From positions 1-37,166 of the forward strand of contig CAYQXJ010000021.1 of assembly GCA_964421565.1 (NCBI GenBank): 37,166 bases of DNA, read 5' to 3'. The notes under the pieces were generated by a model, which saw only the letters and a program-made list of their open reading frames with translations, ran no database searches and was not told where the DNA came from. Position 1 is the stretch's first letter. Each line of letters starts with the position of its first letter. The position numbers and the translations under genes are program-made. The stretch is from CAYQXJ01 sp964421565. Lineage in GTDB: Bacteria; Planctomycetota; Brocadiia; SM23-32. This document shows positions 26,001 through 33,703 of this stretch, one piece after another.

Positions 26001-26260
26001 ACGTACGCATGTTCGGGTCGCTCGGGGTCGGCCAGCAGGCTTAGGTAGCCGACGAGTTCATCGTCATACTCAACCACCCATTGAGCGTAGCAGTCCCAGC
26101 TCATGAACTCGCGCTGGGCGCGTTCGGCGGTGTACGGGACGCCACCGCCGAAGCCGCCCGGCCAGCCGGCTTCGGAGCGGTTCCACATGTCGGCCAGTAG
26201 TTCGGCGTCACGCGGCTCGTCAGTCACAAGCTCACGTAGATGGTGATCGGACGCACACAC
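23060..26260 (-). CDS. GNAT acetyltransferase domain fused to a very large beta-rich domain
   Basis: A 1066-residue protein. Residues 1 to about 155 are a GNAT N-acetyltransferase. They begin LRELVTDEPRDAELLADMWN, have the acetyl-CoA loop HHGRGVGRMLL at about 106-116, and end with NTWAGNLKAVPLYKKTGFFW. About 900 further residues are predicted mostly beta. They contain a segment with YTIQKRDLSVREDVEWWRGIRVYRYRF split over two strands, CARDB-like stretches in the middle (EIHVRLRNRLPL), and a C-terminal aldose-epimerase-like sandwich (EGCELLSSSYPSPRPYQRMN, NPWYGGMHA). I cannot name the second part. There is no signal peptide. GTG 26260 is chosen because CCGGAG lies 6 nt before it and a promoter overlaps the longer N-terminus; starts at 26332 and 26341 lack ribosome sites. 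A cell-surface glycan or metabolite target is speculation. Confidence 0.75.
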   Translation of the reverse strand: MCASDHHLRELVTDEPRDAELLADMWNRSEAGWPGGFGGGVPYTAERAQREFMSWDCYAQWVVEYDDELVGYLSLLADPERPEHAYVALLNARPDHHGRGVGRMLLRRAVDAAIEGGFQMVQLNTWAGNLKAVPLYKKTGFFWSPETNVTMQNFVPTILRVPLLSDFFEDRDWYTIQKRDLSVREDVEWWRGIRVYRYRFAAGGREVEAIIDRQAQMLTAVHTDNLSIECWTGGEDLSAIQEHALSYRFVNRSERSLSLGLNAHGEGDARVCIDESFKLTGESNIKLPFRLPADMERKRPGQPPHRVLSTVTVDGVPIRLGSAVRMRQPVEIEYSGQGVAVGKSTEIHVRLRNRLPLRAVGKLHLEHGDEVDLECPRPAFDIAAESWAGIHLRLQAGKAGAHALRMQVELTGETASALQQGETPCPPLRGREKEVWVRAYAPGRTVVSRDEWQRRATVESHRQLVVFNFVGGGLSVRDKACSGDLLHVQMADVGPPFGGFSPLPELHDPELRRTAAGVEVVTRQEFRRWPGLWLERRVLIADGLLAIRQRVENSSEGLYAIKVKHWSRGHLNRGKLTVPLRSGLYQRPGCTGENWPAGDELHGRCGDYAENWVAAEDEGKLVGMVWTELAEVQPRRGGGGEVTWGPLHVPANSGIDLPPLYYVFSGADWKAARSFWNTFVNANALLLPEETSPLPDEILTGGPEHIPAILRGKEGRLVIVLRSVRQRPQSGLLRVKLPRGIEPAGGGRPHAFDVPAVSASHAFREELPVRVSCEPPFATLGEVEFSSARRNLSFPLPVIAAEAGAAAPTVEDEEGLIRVSAGNLAFAVSAEHGGSLTSLLWEGCELLSSSYPSPRPYQRMNPWYGGMHAAAGNTWDRRQHHVQRSVRTVTRTGEQGLTWVGACVHSTTTHRDLRWLRYETEFLASAGLNLLAVRFTIGRSVAAPMGTAASFEAWADEDAVRAFVLRDDLFQEYRPDQGSEYSVPAEGCVAFEYASGRMLSVICDPHHGHWMSLNTHDDGRMSASGGSWLNLTPPVERVTSLAWLAPCRSLDEARAYRYAARLAALP

Positions 26261-26317
26261 GTCGAGCTCCGGCACTTGGGCATGGACGGGCAGGGGAGAC
26301 GAAAAACGGCGGCAGGG

Positions 26318-26346
26318 ATAGTAATGGGCCATGTAACACACGTCAA
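26318..26346 (-). promoter_or_regulatory. Candidate promoter of the GNAT-fusion gene
   Basis: On the minus strand TTGACG (complement of 26341-26346) and TACTAT (complement of 26318-26323) have a 17-bp spacer. It lies in the 5' part of the longest reading frame. A start near 26311 gives a leader of about 50 nt to GTG 26260. Confidence 0.42.
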
Positions 26347-26434
26347 GGGTCGTGCCGCAGGGGTCACAGAGCCCCAGGGCGGGCGTTTGGAGCTCGACTG
26401 CGCTGAACCGGCGTCGTGCTTCTCTCAGGTCGCC

Positions 26435-29400
26435 TCAGGCCGCGGGCTCGCCGAGCTGACCCTCACGGTGAGGCAACAGTGGCGTTTGCCAGGCGGCTTT
26501 CAGTTCGGAGAGGGCGGCGTCGATGAGGGTGGACGCGTCGATGCCACTGGCCACGAACCGTTCCCCGTCGATTGTCTCGCCGACCTTGGCCAGGGCCGCG
26601 CCGTGCATGCAGTGCTCAAACTGCTCAGCATCGGCGGGTTCGACCTCGCAGAGGAATCGGCTGTTTGATTCAGCAAAAAGCAGCAAGCTGTCGCGCCGGA
26701 ACTTCTCAGGACCTTCGTATTGAACGGATTGAAGGTCCAGCGTCAGGCCGACTTCTCCGGCAAACGCCATCTCGGCAGCGCTGACTGCGAGGCCACCCTC
26801 GGACAGGTCGTGGCAGGCACGCACCAGGCCAGCTTCGATGGCGCTGTGGAGTTTGCGCATCAGCTCGCGGGCCGCCGCGACGCGGACCTCAGGGACGGTC
26901 ATGCCGATAAGGTCGAAAAGCTTCAGGTAGTGGGAGCCACCAAACTCGGGATAGGTGGTGCCGAGGAGGTAGAGCGCGTTGCCGGGCGCCTTCAAGTCCA
27001 TGGTTACGCATCGACGCACGTCGTGTACGATCGAGATGGCGCTGATGAGAAGCGTCGGAGGGACGCTGATGACCTCCGTGCCCGTGTTGAACTCATTGTT
27101 CAGGCTGTCCTTGCCGCTGATGAAGGGCACGCCAAATCCGGTGGCGTAGTCGTAGCAGGCCAGGGCAGCACGCACCAGCGTTCCGAGCTGCTCGGGTCTG
27201 CTCGTGTTACCCCAGCAGAAGTTGTCGAGGATTGCCGTTCGGTCGATGGACCCACCGACGGCGACGATGTTGCGCAGGGCTTCGTCGATGGCAGAAGCTG
27301 CGCTGTGGTAGGTGTCTATGTCGCCCTGCCGCGGGTTCATCCCGCAGGCGACGACTATGCCCCTTTGGGAACCGAGGACGGGCGCCAGAACGGCGGCGTC
27401 GCCGGGGCCATCATTCCGCTTGCCAACGAGCGGCTTGAGCACAGTTTGCCCCTGGACCTCGTGGTCGTATTGACGGACGATCCATTCCTTGGAACGCACG
27501 TTAGGGGCGGCGAGTATGCGTCGCAGCGCAGCTTGCCAGTCGTCCGGGCCGGCTAATGCATGCCTGGCCGCCTCGAAGTTTCCCGGTGCGGCGTCTTCGA
27601 GACTTGCCGGAAGCAGCGGGTCGGGCCGGTCTTCCGGCTGCCACGAGGCAACGCCATGGAAGCCAGGCAACCCGCCATGCAGGAAACCCATGTCGAGTTC
27701 CGCTACGACGTTGCCGGCGTAAGTGACGGTCAGCTTGGAGTCGTCCGTGAAGCGGCCGATGACTGTTGCCTCGACGTCTTCGGCGGCGAAGACCTGCATC
27801 AGCTCATCCAGATTCTCGGGGTCTACGGCCAGGACCATGCGCTCCTGGGCCTCGGAAATCCATATCTCCGTGTAGCTAAGGCCCTGGTACTTGAGGGGCA
27901 CGTCGCGTATCTCGGCCCGCGCGCCGGTCAGCTCGCCCATCTCGCCGATGGCGCTGCTCAGCCCTCCTGCGCCACAGTCTGCGATGGCGTTGATCAGCCC
28001 TCGGTCGCGCGCCTGCAAGAGGGTGTCGACTACTTTCTTCTCGGTAATGGCATTGCCGATTTGCACGGCGCTGCTGGAGACCTGCTCGCTGTCGCTGGTC
28101 AGTTCCAGCGAGGAGAAAGTGGCCCCGTGGATGCCGTCCCGGCCGGTTCGTCCGCCGACGACGACGATGCGGTCACCGGGGTTCGGGCGCTTCTTCCGGG
28201 AGTCCTTGCCCATCAGGCCGATGTTGCCGCAGTAAACAAGGGGGTTGCCCGTGTACCGTTTGCCGAAATAAACGGCACCGTTGACCGTGGGGATGCCCAT
28301 GCGGTTGCCATAGTCGCGCACTCCGGCCACGACGCCTTTTAGCACACGCAAAGGGTGGAGCGCGCCGGGGGGCACCTCTTGCTCCGGCATATCCGGCGGG
28401 CCGAAGCAGAAGACATCGGTGTTGGCGATAGGCTTCGCGCCCGAGCCGGTGCCGAGCGGGTCCCGGATGACGCCACCGATACCCGTGTTGGCGCCACCGT
28501 AGGGTTCGATGGCGCTCGGGTGGTTGTGGGTCTCGACCTTGAAGCAGACATCGTGATCCTTGTCGAAGACGATAACGCCCGCGTCGTCCTCGAAGACGCT
28601 GACGCACCATTCCATGTCGAGTTCGTGGGTGGCCCGGGCGACGGTCTGCTTGAGCATGTTGTCCAGAACAAGGCGTCCCTCGTCGTCAAGGTAGTTGTCC
28701 CACCCAGGCGGCACGGGGCCGCTGTAAGTGATATGGCCCTTGAGCGTCTTGTGGACGCAATGCTCGCTCCAGGTTTGGGCGAGGATTTCCAGTTCGAGAT
28801 CGGTCGGCTCACGGCCGAGTTTCTCGAAGTGCCTACGGGCAGTCCTCATCTCGGCGAGATTCAGCGAGAGCACGCCCTCGCGGCTGATGTGCATGAGTTC
28901 TTCGTCATCGGCGTCACGCAGGGGGATGTGCTTCAGTTCGAACTCGTACTGCAGTTCGTGCAGGGGGTATTCGACCTCGGGCTGGTCGAGGTGGACTTCC
29001 TCGATGGTGTCGTTCGCAAGTGCTTTCCAGGCAATGCGTTCGAGCTGTTCCCGGCTAAGCTCGCCGCGGATGAGGTACTTCTCCGCCGTGCGAATGGCCT
29101 CCAGACCGTCGGCAAGGCCCAGGTCGCCAGCAGCCTTCATGGCGCTCTGCTCGACGGGGTCCATCACGCCGGGCTTGCGCTTGACCTCTATAGAGTGCAC
29201 GCCTTCCCCTTCGGCCCAATCCCAGGTGGGCTGGTCAGGTCCGCAGAGGCGCCAGGTCTGGACTATTGGGTCGACAAAGAGCCGCTCTGTGAGCCTGCGA
29301 ACCTGCTGTTCGTCGAGCCCGCCGTCGAGCAGGAAGACATTGACTGCGCGGACATTTTGCACGCTATCTATGCCGAGATCCCGGATGTCAGCAAGTGCGC

Positions 29401-29458
29401 TAAGTCCTTCTGGATCCTTGGCGTATGGCTTGTGGATGACTTCGATACGGTATTGCAT
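26435..29458 (-). CDS. purL: Phosphoribosylformylglycinamidine synthase PurL with two fused N-terminal PurS-like modules
   Basis: A 1007-residue ATP-dependent amidotransferase subunit for step 4 of purine synthesis (FGAR to FGAM). Residues 1 to about 80 (MQYRIEVIHKPYAKDPEG...) and about 85-170 (HSIEVKRKPGVMDPVEQ...) look like two PurS repeats; PurS normally assembles as dimers. The PurL core follows: TWSEHCVHKTLKGHI with the catalytic His, KVETHNHPSAIEPYGGA, GGRTGRDGIHGATFSS, DCGAGGLSSAIGEMGE and ACHDLSEGGLAVSAAEMAF. No glutaminase domain is present, so a separate PurQ must supply ammonia; none is in the window. The length exceeds PurL of B. subtilis type (about 740) and is below E. coli type (about 1300). 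ATG 29458 has GGAG 6 nt upstream. It is 21 nt after tyrA, on the same transcript. Confidence 0.95.
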   Translation of the reverse strand: MQYRIEVIHKPYAKDPEGLSALADIRDLGIDSVQNVRAVNVFLLDGGLDEQQVRRLTERLFVDPIVQTWRLCGPDQPTWDWAEGEGVHSIEVKRKPGVMDPVEQSAMKAAGDLGLADGLEAIRTAEKYLIRGELSREQLERIAWKALANDTIEEVHLDQPEVEYPLHELQYEFELKHIPLRDADDEELMHISREGVLSLNLAEMRTARRHFEKLGREPTDLELEILAQTWSEHCVHKTLKGHITYSGPVPPGWDNYLDDEGRLVLDNMLKQTVARATHELDMEWCVSVFEDDAGVIVFDKDHDVCFKVETHNHPSAIEPYGGANTGIGGVIRDPLGTGSGAKPIANTDVFCFGPPDMPEQEVPPGALHPLRVLKGVVAGVRDYGNRMGIPTVNGAVYFGKRYTGNPLVYCGNIGLMGKDSRKKRPNPGDRIVVVGGRTGRDGIHGATFSSLELTSDSEQVSSSAVQIGNAITEKKVVDTLLQARDRGLINAIADCGAGGLSSAIGEMGELTGARAEIRDVPLKYQGLSYTEIWISEAQERMVLAVDPENLDELMQVFAAEDVEATVIGRFTDDSKLTVTYAGNVVAELDMGFLHGGLPGFHGVASWQPEDRPDPLLPASLEDAAPGNFEAARHALAGPDDWQAALRRILAAPNVRSKEWIVRQYDHEVQGQTVLKPLVGKRNDGPGDAAVLAPVLGSQRGIVVACGMNPRQGDIDTYHSAASAIDEALRNIVAVGGSIDRTAILDNFCWGNTSRPEQLGTLVRAALACYDYATGFGVPFISGKDSLNNEFNTGTEVISVPPTLLISAISIVHDVRRCVTMDLKAPGNALYLLGTTYPEFGGSHYLKLFDLIGMTVPEVRVAAARELMRKLHSAIEAGLVRACHDLSEGGLAVSAAEMAFAGEVGLTLDLQSVQYEGPEKFRRDSLLLFAESNSRFLCEVEPADAEQFEHCMHGAALAKVGETIDGERFVASGIDASTLIDAALSELKAAWQTPLLPHREGQLGEPAA

Positions 29459-29479
29459 CGGGCGCTCCGCTGGAGGCGG

Positions 29480-30331
29480 TCATCGGCTGTCCGGCATGCT
29501 TCGGCGCTTCTCCCGGGCGTCCTGGAGCAGTTGGCGTAGGCGCTCGGGCCGATCCTCCCTGAGCGCGGCACACATTCTGTTCAGCTCCTTGACCAGGCTC
29601 TCGAGGGCGTCGAGCACTTCCTTGCGATTCTCGCGGCAAATGTCGACCCACATGTCGGGGCTGCCGGCGGCGATGCGGGTGGTATCGCGCAGGCCGCCGC
29701 CGCAGTACCCAAGCTCACCTTCCTGTAGGCACGTAAGCACCGATGCAGCAACAAGATGCGGCATGTGACTTATCCGCGCGACCAGGCGGTCGTGCGCCTG
29801 CGGCGACATGCTGACCACGCGCGCCCCGAGGGCCTGCCATAGGTGTCTGACAGCGTTCTCTGCTGATGGTTTGCTGTTGGCCAGGGGCGTCAGTATGCAG
29901 ACCGAACCGTCGAACAAATCCTCCCGTGCCGCGAGCGGGCCGCTCTGTTCGCTGCCGGCCATAGGGTGGGACGGAATGTAGGACACGTCCGGACGATGTC
30001 CGAGGTTCTCGGTGATCGTGCGTATAACTCCCGCTTTGGCACTGGCGACGTCGCTGATCACTGCACCGGGGGCCAGATGCTCGGCGATCTGACTGGCTAT
30101 CTTCGCGAGCGCGCCGATGGGTGTGGCGAGCACCACCAACTCGGCGTCCCTCACGCCGACCGCCGGCTCCAGCGTGCCCTCGTCGATCGCTTCGGCGTGC
30201 AGCGCCCGGTCGATCGATTCCTGCCGCCGACCTATGCCGACCACGCGCTCCGCCAGGGCGCGTCGCCTCATCGCCAGGCCCATGGAACCGCCGATTAGGC
30301 CCGGTCCGACGATGGCGACCTTCGCGAACAT
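29480..30331 (-). CDS. tyrA: Prephenate dehydrogenase
   Basis: A 283-residue NAD(P)-dependent enzyme of tyrosine synthesis that oxidatively decarboxylates prephenate (or arogenate) in the cytoplasm. The Rossmann start VAIVGPGLIGGSMGLAM shows G-x-G-x-x-G-G-S. VLATPIGAL, ISDVASAKAGVI and the substrate-site SHPMAGSEQSGP follow, as in TyrA proteins. The helical dimer domain includes HDRLVARISHMPHLVAA, with the conserved His-Asp pair and SHMPH. There is no chorismate mutase or ACT domain. ATG 30331 has GAGGAG 5 nt upstream; a frame open to 30436 contains the promoter. It is the first gene of an operon with purSL. Cofactor and prephenate versus arogenate preference are not predictable here. Confidence 0.94.
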   Translation of the reverse strand: MFAKVAIVGPGLIGGSMGLAMRRRALAERVVGIGRRQESIDRALHAEAIDEGTLEPAVGVRDAELVVLATPIGALAKIASQIAEHLAPGAVISDVASAKAGVIRTITENLGHRPDVSYIPSHPMAGSEQSGPLAAREDLFDGSVCILTPLANSKPSAENAVRHLWQALGARVVSMSPQAHDRLVARISHMPHLVAASVLTCLQEGELGYCGGGLRDTTRIAAGSPDMWVDICRENRKEVLDALESLVKELNRMCAALREDRPERLRQLLQDAREKRRSMPDSR

Positions 30332-30425
30332 GGATGCTCCTCGGCTGGGACGCGCCGGACGTATGCCGGCAATGCACGCGTGCTGGCGCACGGGCGATGT
30401 GCAAGCGGCGGACAGGCACCCGACT

Positions 30426-30454
30426 ATGGTAGGCACGGTGGGCTAAACTGTCAA
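30426..30454 (-). promoter_or_regulatory. Promoter of the tyrA-purL operon
   Basis: On the minus strand a perfect TTGACA (complement of 30449-30454) and TACCAT (complement of 30426-30431) have a 17-bp spacer. The start is near 30419, with a leader of about 88 nt before ATG 30331. Confidence 0.6.
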
Positions 30455-31023
30455 CGGGAGGAGGCATTCGGCAGCATCGGATCGGAGTGACGTGACACAC
30501 GCTGGGCCCCCACCGACTCCGAGTGGGCGCTCAGCACGCGGCCACAGAGAACGGCGTCCTTCCCACGCCGACGTGTACTTACCGTAAGTCTTGTCATGAG
30601 AACGCCTTGCGGATTGACCCGGCAACTGCAGGCACGGCGCGGTCGGGTAAAGCTTCCAGCGAAAGCACAGCCCATTCCCCGCCGTCCAGCGCCATAGACA
30701 ACAACGGCAGAGGTCCCATCGGGCCCAGGGGAATGGCATGCAATGTCGGAGGGATCTTGGCGCCGCGAAGGGAATGCTGGCCGAGCCAATCCTCTGTCTC
30801 GCCGCGCCCGAACTCGCCCCAGGCTCCCGAGCCGCCGGATGCCGCAACGCTGCAGACCATTATGGAGAGTGTCTACGGGGGGCCAATCGGAGTGCTGGGT
30901 GACTATGCCGACCTGCGTATCCGCGCCAGTATGCTCGAGAGCATGGTTGCGCTGGAGCAGATGGCGCAGTAAGTGTGCTTCTGCCGGCAAGGGTGCCGGT
31001 TCGGCGGGGTGCGCGGCTTCGGG
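30455..31023. other. 569-nt region with no securely identified gene
   Basis: No RNA gene, repeat or recognised protein family is visible between the tyrA promoter and the end of the lipoprotein gene. Two short reading frames on opposite strands have coding-like composition. The minus one is 30594-30860. The plus one ends at 30972 and reads IMESVYGGPIGVLGDY and SMLESMVALEQMAQ in its last 40 codons. They overlap slightly and could be decayed gene ends. Confidence 0.5.
30594..30860 (-). CDS. Possible short protein or gene remnant, unrecognised
   Basis: An 88-residue reading frame with codon choice like its neighbours, including GEFGRGETEDWLGQHSL and LDGGEWAVLSLEALPDRA. No ribosome site precedes ATG 30860, and I recognise no family. 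A plus-strand reading frame ending at 30972 overlaps its start. It may be a real small gene or the remnant of one. Confidence 0.22.
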   Translation of the reverse strand: MVCSVAASGGSGAWGEFGRGETEDWLGQHSLRGAKIPPTLHAIPLGPMGPLPLLSMALDGGEWAVLSLEALPDRAVPAVAGSIRKAFS

Positions 31024-33072
31024 CTACCGCGGCGGCCCCGTAGCGGGAAGACGAGCGCGGATCTGCTGCACCATTCGGCCGATCATCTCTTCGGGGGTCG
31101 CTTCCCGAGCGCGCCGCGCCGCCTCGATCGGGTCGTCCACGTACGCGCCCTGGCCTGCGCCCGACAGTTCCGCCAGTGTGGCTCGGGTGGCGGGCAGGTC
31201 GGCGTCGGCGATGCGGAGGCTGTAGGTGCAGCGCGCGATGTATAGCGTTCCGCCCTCAACGGTCACCTCATCCGCGATTTCCGTTTTGATCTTAGCCACG
31301 GCCAGCAAGAGGGCGGACTGCCGCGGGAGCGCTGAGCGCAGTGACTGCTCATCTAAGAGCCTGCTCAGTGCCGGCTCCTGTGCGTCATCAGCGGCTCGGA
31401 CGTGCTGCATCACCTGTTGTTGGTCGACGAGCGTAAAGCCTTCCGCCTCCAGAGCCCGTCGCGCCTTCTGTGTCAGCAGCTCGGTCCCTGCGCGGGCGTC
31501 GCCTTCATGTATGTAAACCGCGATCCGCGTGTTTGCGCGCGAGCGGACGACGTACTGGAACTGCGCGCTGGGGTAGGGGAGCCCCTGCGGCGGAGGACTT
31601 CCCGTCAGGCGAGCGATGTCGAGCTGCGCCATCAGCTTCCCTGCGGTGGCGGTCCCCGATCGCAGCTCCATGGGTGAGCAGCGAGCGATACCGGCCTCAT
31701 CGGTAACTGCGCTGGCCACAGGGCCCTGGTGCCCGGGAGCGTCAAGGCGCACCGGTGCTCCAGGGACCGCAACCCGCTCTGGGCCCGCCACGACACGCAC
31801 CAGCAGGGGCTCCGGTAACGATCCACCGGCCGCCAGCCACTGACCGTCACCCCCGGCTGCGAGGACTTTGATCTCGGAGAGCGCTTCGTTCAGGGCATCT
31901 TGCGCCGCGGCAGCGACAGGCTTGGTCAGCAGCCCTCTGATCTCCTCGGCTGCGGGTCCGGCCGCGACGGCGAGTCCCTTCAATTGCAGCCCGACGGCCT
32001 CGCGGGCGTGCTCGAGAGCCCTGAGAGCATCCGCGAGCGCGGAGAGGTAGTTGCCGGACTCCCGGTTGCTTTGAACGGACGCCAGGCCCTCTTGCGCGCG
32101 CCCGAATGCGTCGCGGATCAGACGTCCGTATACGAGCGCTGCGCCGGAGCGCTCCAGCACGCCGAGGGCGTAGTGAATGTCCGTCACGGCGTCATGCCAC
32201 GTCTCGACGATGCGCACGCCGACGAGGTCCTGCGTCGAGAAGCGCAATTCTTCATCGGCGAGGGCTGCCACGTTGGCGTGCAAAACGGTTGCCTCTGCGC
32301 CTTCCAATCCCGCCAGCACGCCGCGCAGCCGCGCTTGCGCAACGGCGGCCAGCTCGCGGCGGACGCTTTCCTGTGCCTGCAGGGGGTCGGAGCCGAAACC
32401 AATGGCGGACAGGTATTGCTGCGTCGGGTAGTCAGCAAGGCGACCGGCAGTGAGCCACGACGGCGTGCGGCCGGGTTGTGGCGCTACGGGGGACGGGGGG
32501 CTCTGCCGAGCGGCAATATTCATCTGTTCCCTGAAGCGTGAATCCAAAAAGCCCCGCAAACGGGAGGCTACCTGGGCGGGGGCACGGTCAAACGGATTCG
32601 TGGTATCCAGGCACTGTCCGGCGCTCTCTACGATCTGGTCATTGACCATGGAGATGGGCAGCCGATAGAGAACGCTCACCATCCCGGAGGCGCCGCGCCA
32701 ACTGACGGGCGCCGGCGAGCGACGCAGTATGGAGGACGTCACTTCCCCTGCCACCATGTTCGTGAAATGCTCGGCTGCGGCCGAACCAGCAGCGGGTTGC
32801 ATTTGCGTGTCCAGGAACTCTTGAAGGGCCGCATGTGTATAATCGTCGATGGCCACGGCGAGTCGTTCGCGCGCCTTCAGATCGGCAGTCTCGGCGGGCT
32901 CTTGGCCCGCGGGACCGGCCTGGCCGAGCGCCACCAGGGACTTGCCACGGGCCCGCATAGCCTGGGGCGTTTCCGTCCACTCTCCCTGATCGGCCTTATC
33001 CCTCTCGGCAAGGCCTGCGCAGCCGAGCAGGGCTGCGAACGCCAATGCCCAGATAACAGCCGCCGCCCTCAA
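31024..33072 (-). CDS. LPP20-like lipoprotein
   Basis: A 682-residue membrane-anchored lipoprotein. The signal sequence RAAAVIWALAFAALLGC ends in the lipobox LLGC at Cys18, so lipidation by Lgt/LspA is predicted. An LPP20-type segment (WLTAGRLADYPTQQYLSAIG and the following SDPLQAQESVRREL) is near residues 206-252, and a related KARERLAVAIDDY is near 67-80. A beta domain follows (about 420-530) and a C-terminal domain with RIAVYIHEGDARAGTELL resembles those with CsgG-like or ABC-lipoprotein folds. The start is TTG 33072 with GAGGAGGAG 7 nt upstream and a promoter at 33121-33150. The ATG at 33171 would begin upstream of that promoter and put 33 extra residues before the signal. Function unknown; outer-membrane biogenesis is a guess. 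Confidence 0.75.
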   Translation of the reverse strand: MRAAAVIWALAFAALLGCAGLAERDKADQGEWTETPQAMRARGKSLVALGQAGPAGQEPAETADLKARERLAVAIDDYTHAALQEFLDTQMQPAAGSAAAEHFTNMVAGEVTSSILRRSPAPVSWRGASGMVSVLYRLPISMVNDQIVESAGQCLDTTNPFDRAPAQVASRLRGFLDSRFREQMNIAARQSPPSPVAPQPGRTPSWLTAGRLADYPTQQYLSAIGFGSDPLQAQESVRRELAAVAQARLRGVLAGLEGAEATVLHANVAALADEELRFSTQDLVGVRIVETWHDAVTDIHYALGVLERSGAALVYGRLIRDAFGRAQEGLASVQSNRESGNYLSALADALRALEHAREAVGLQLKGLAVAAGPAAEEIRGLLTKPVAAAAQDALNEALSEIKVLAAGGDGQWLAAGGSLPEPLLVRVVAGPERVAVPGAPVRLDAPGHQGPVASAVTDEAGIARCSPMELRSGTATAGKLMAQLDIARLTGSPPPQGLPYPSAQFQYVVRSRANTRIAVYIHEGDARAGTELLTQKARRALEAEGFTLVDQQQVMQHVRAADDAQEPALSRLLDEQSLRSALPRQSALLLAVAKIKTEIADEVTVEGGTLYIARCTYSLRIADADLPATRATLAELSGAGQGAYVDDPIEAARRAREATPEEMIGRMVQQIRARLPATGPPR

Positions 33073-33120
33073 CGCACCGCTCCTCCTCGTGAAGAAGCCC
33101 CTTGCTCTGTGGAAGATGGC

Positions 33121-33150
33121 ATGATAGCGCTCGGCACACGCTCCGTGCAA
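33121..33150 (-). promoter_or_regulatory. Promoter of the LPP20-like lipoprotein gene
   Basis: On the minus strand TTGCAC (complement of 33145-33150) and TATCAT (complement of 33121-33126) have an 18-bp spacer. The start is near 33114, giving a leader of about 42 nt to TTG 33072. Confidence 0.5.
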
Positions 33151-33249
33151 GGAGGGCACCACCTGAGTCATCCCCAGTTCTGGGGCTTCACTAAGTGCCC
33201 CGCACCAGGACCAACCGCTGGTTCAGCTCCGATGGGTTCGGCGGGATAC

Positions 33250-33459
33250 TCAATTCGCCGCCGCCCCGGCCCGCAGCGAAGGGTCATCCGCGCCCGGAGC
33301 TCCCTCGGCGGACGAACCATCGCCCGCCTCCTGGTGGGCCTCGTACGCCAGAACTGGAGACGGCAGCCAAACCACTGAGACCAGCAACAGTTGAAGCACG
33401 CCAACGAGAACGCCCGCACGGGAACGGCCCTCTAATCGAGGGAAGGGTAGCTTAATCAT
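33250..33459 (-). CDS. Possible small secreted protein
   Basis: A 69-residue frame with a strong hydrophobic stretch (VLVGVLQLLLVSVVWLPSPV) followed by LAYEAHQ, which looks like a signal peptide cut near Ala-Tyr. The remaining about 30 residues are acidic and Gly/Ala-rich. There is no Shine-Dalgarno before ATG 33459, no recognised family, and no conserved motif. It sits between the lipoprotein gene and the IS element. It may be real or a chance reading frame. Confidence 0.4.
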   Translation of the reverse strand: MIKLPFPRLEGRSRAGVLVGVLQLLLVSVVWLPSPVLAYEAHQEAGDGSSAEGAPGADDPSLRAGAAAN

Positions 33460-33594
33460 AGCAAGGGAATAGGAAAGTGCTTTTCACGCCGAGGCGGAAA
33501 GCGGCGGGTTCGGGGTTGTGATGGGGAAGGTCAGCGCGAGGATTATCCTGCGTGAACAACGCCAGGGGTTAGAGAAACGGGTTCTCATAGTGGG

Positions 33595-33619
33595 AGATAC
33601 TCTCGAAAGTTGTTGATGG
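33595..33619 (+). repeat. Left terminal inverted repeat of the IS256 element
   Basis: AGATACT-CTC-GAAAG-TTGTTGATGG at 33595-33619 matches the reverse complement of 34979-35003, which has AGATACT, AATG and TTGTTGATGG at the same positions. Outer 7 and inner 10 bases are identical. Confidence 0.85.
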
Positions 33620-33703
33620 AGGAAGGTGAGCGTATCCTTCGGGGATTCGCAAATCTGTTTCCCTGAAGCAGCCCTCTGGCGGAGGGCACGGAAGGATCCG
33701 CTC

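Noticed and set aside
26720..28342. Two long plus-strand frames opposite purL
   Set aside because: The minus-strand PurL motifs are unmistakable. The plus-strand frames are its mirror and contain no domain.
28355..29539. 394-codon plus-strand frame opposite purL and the tyrA 3' end
   Set aside because: It spans two real genes on the other strand and lacks motifs and a ribosome site.
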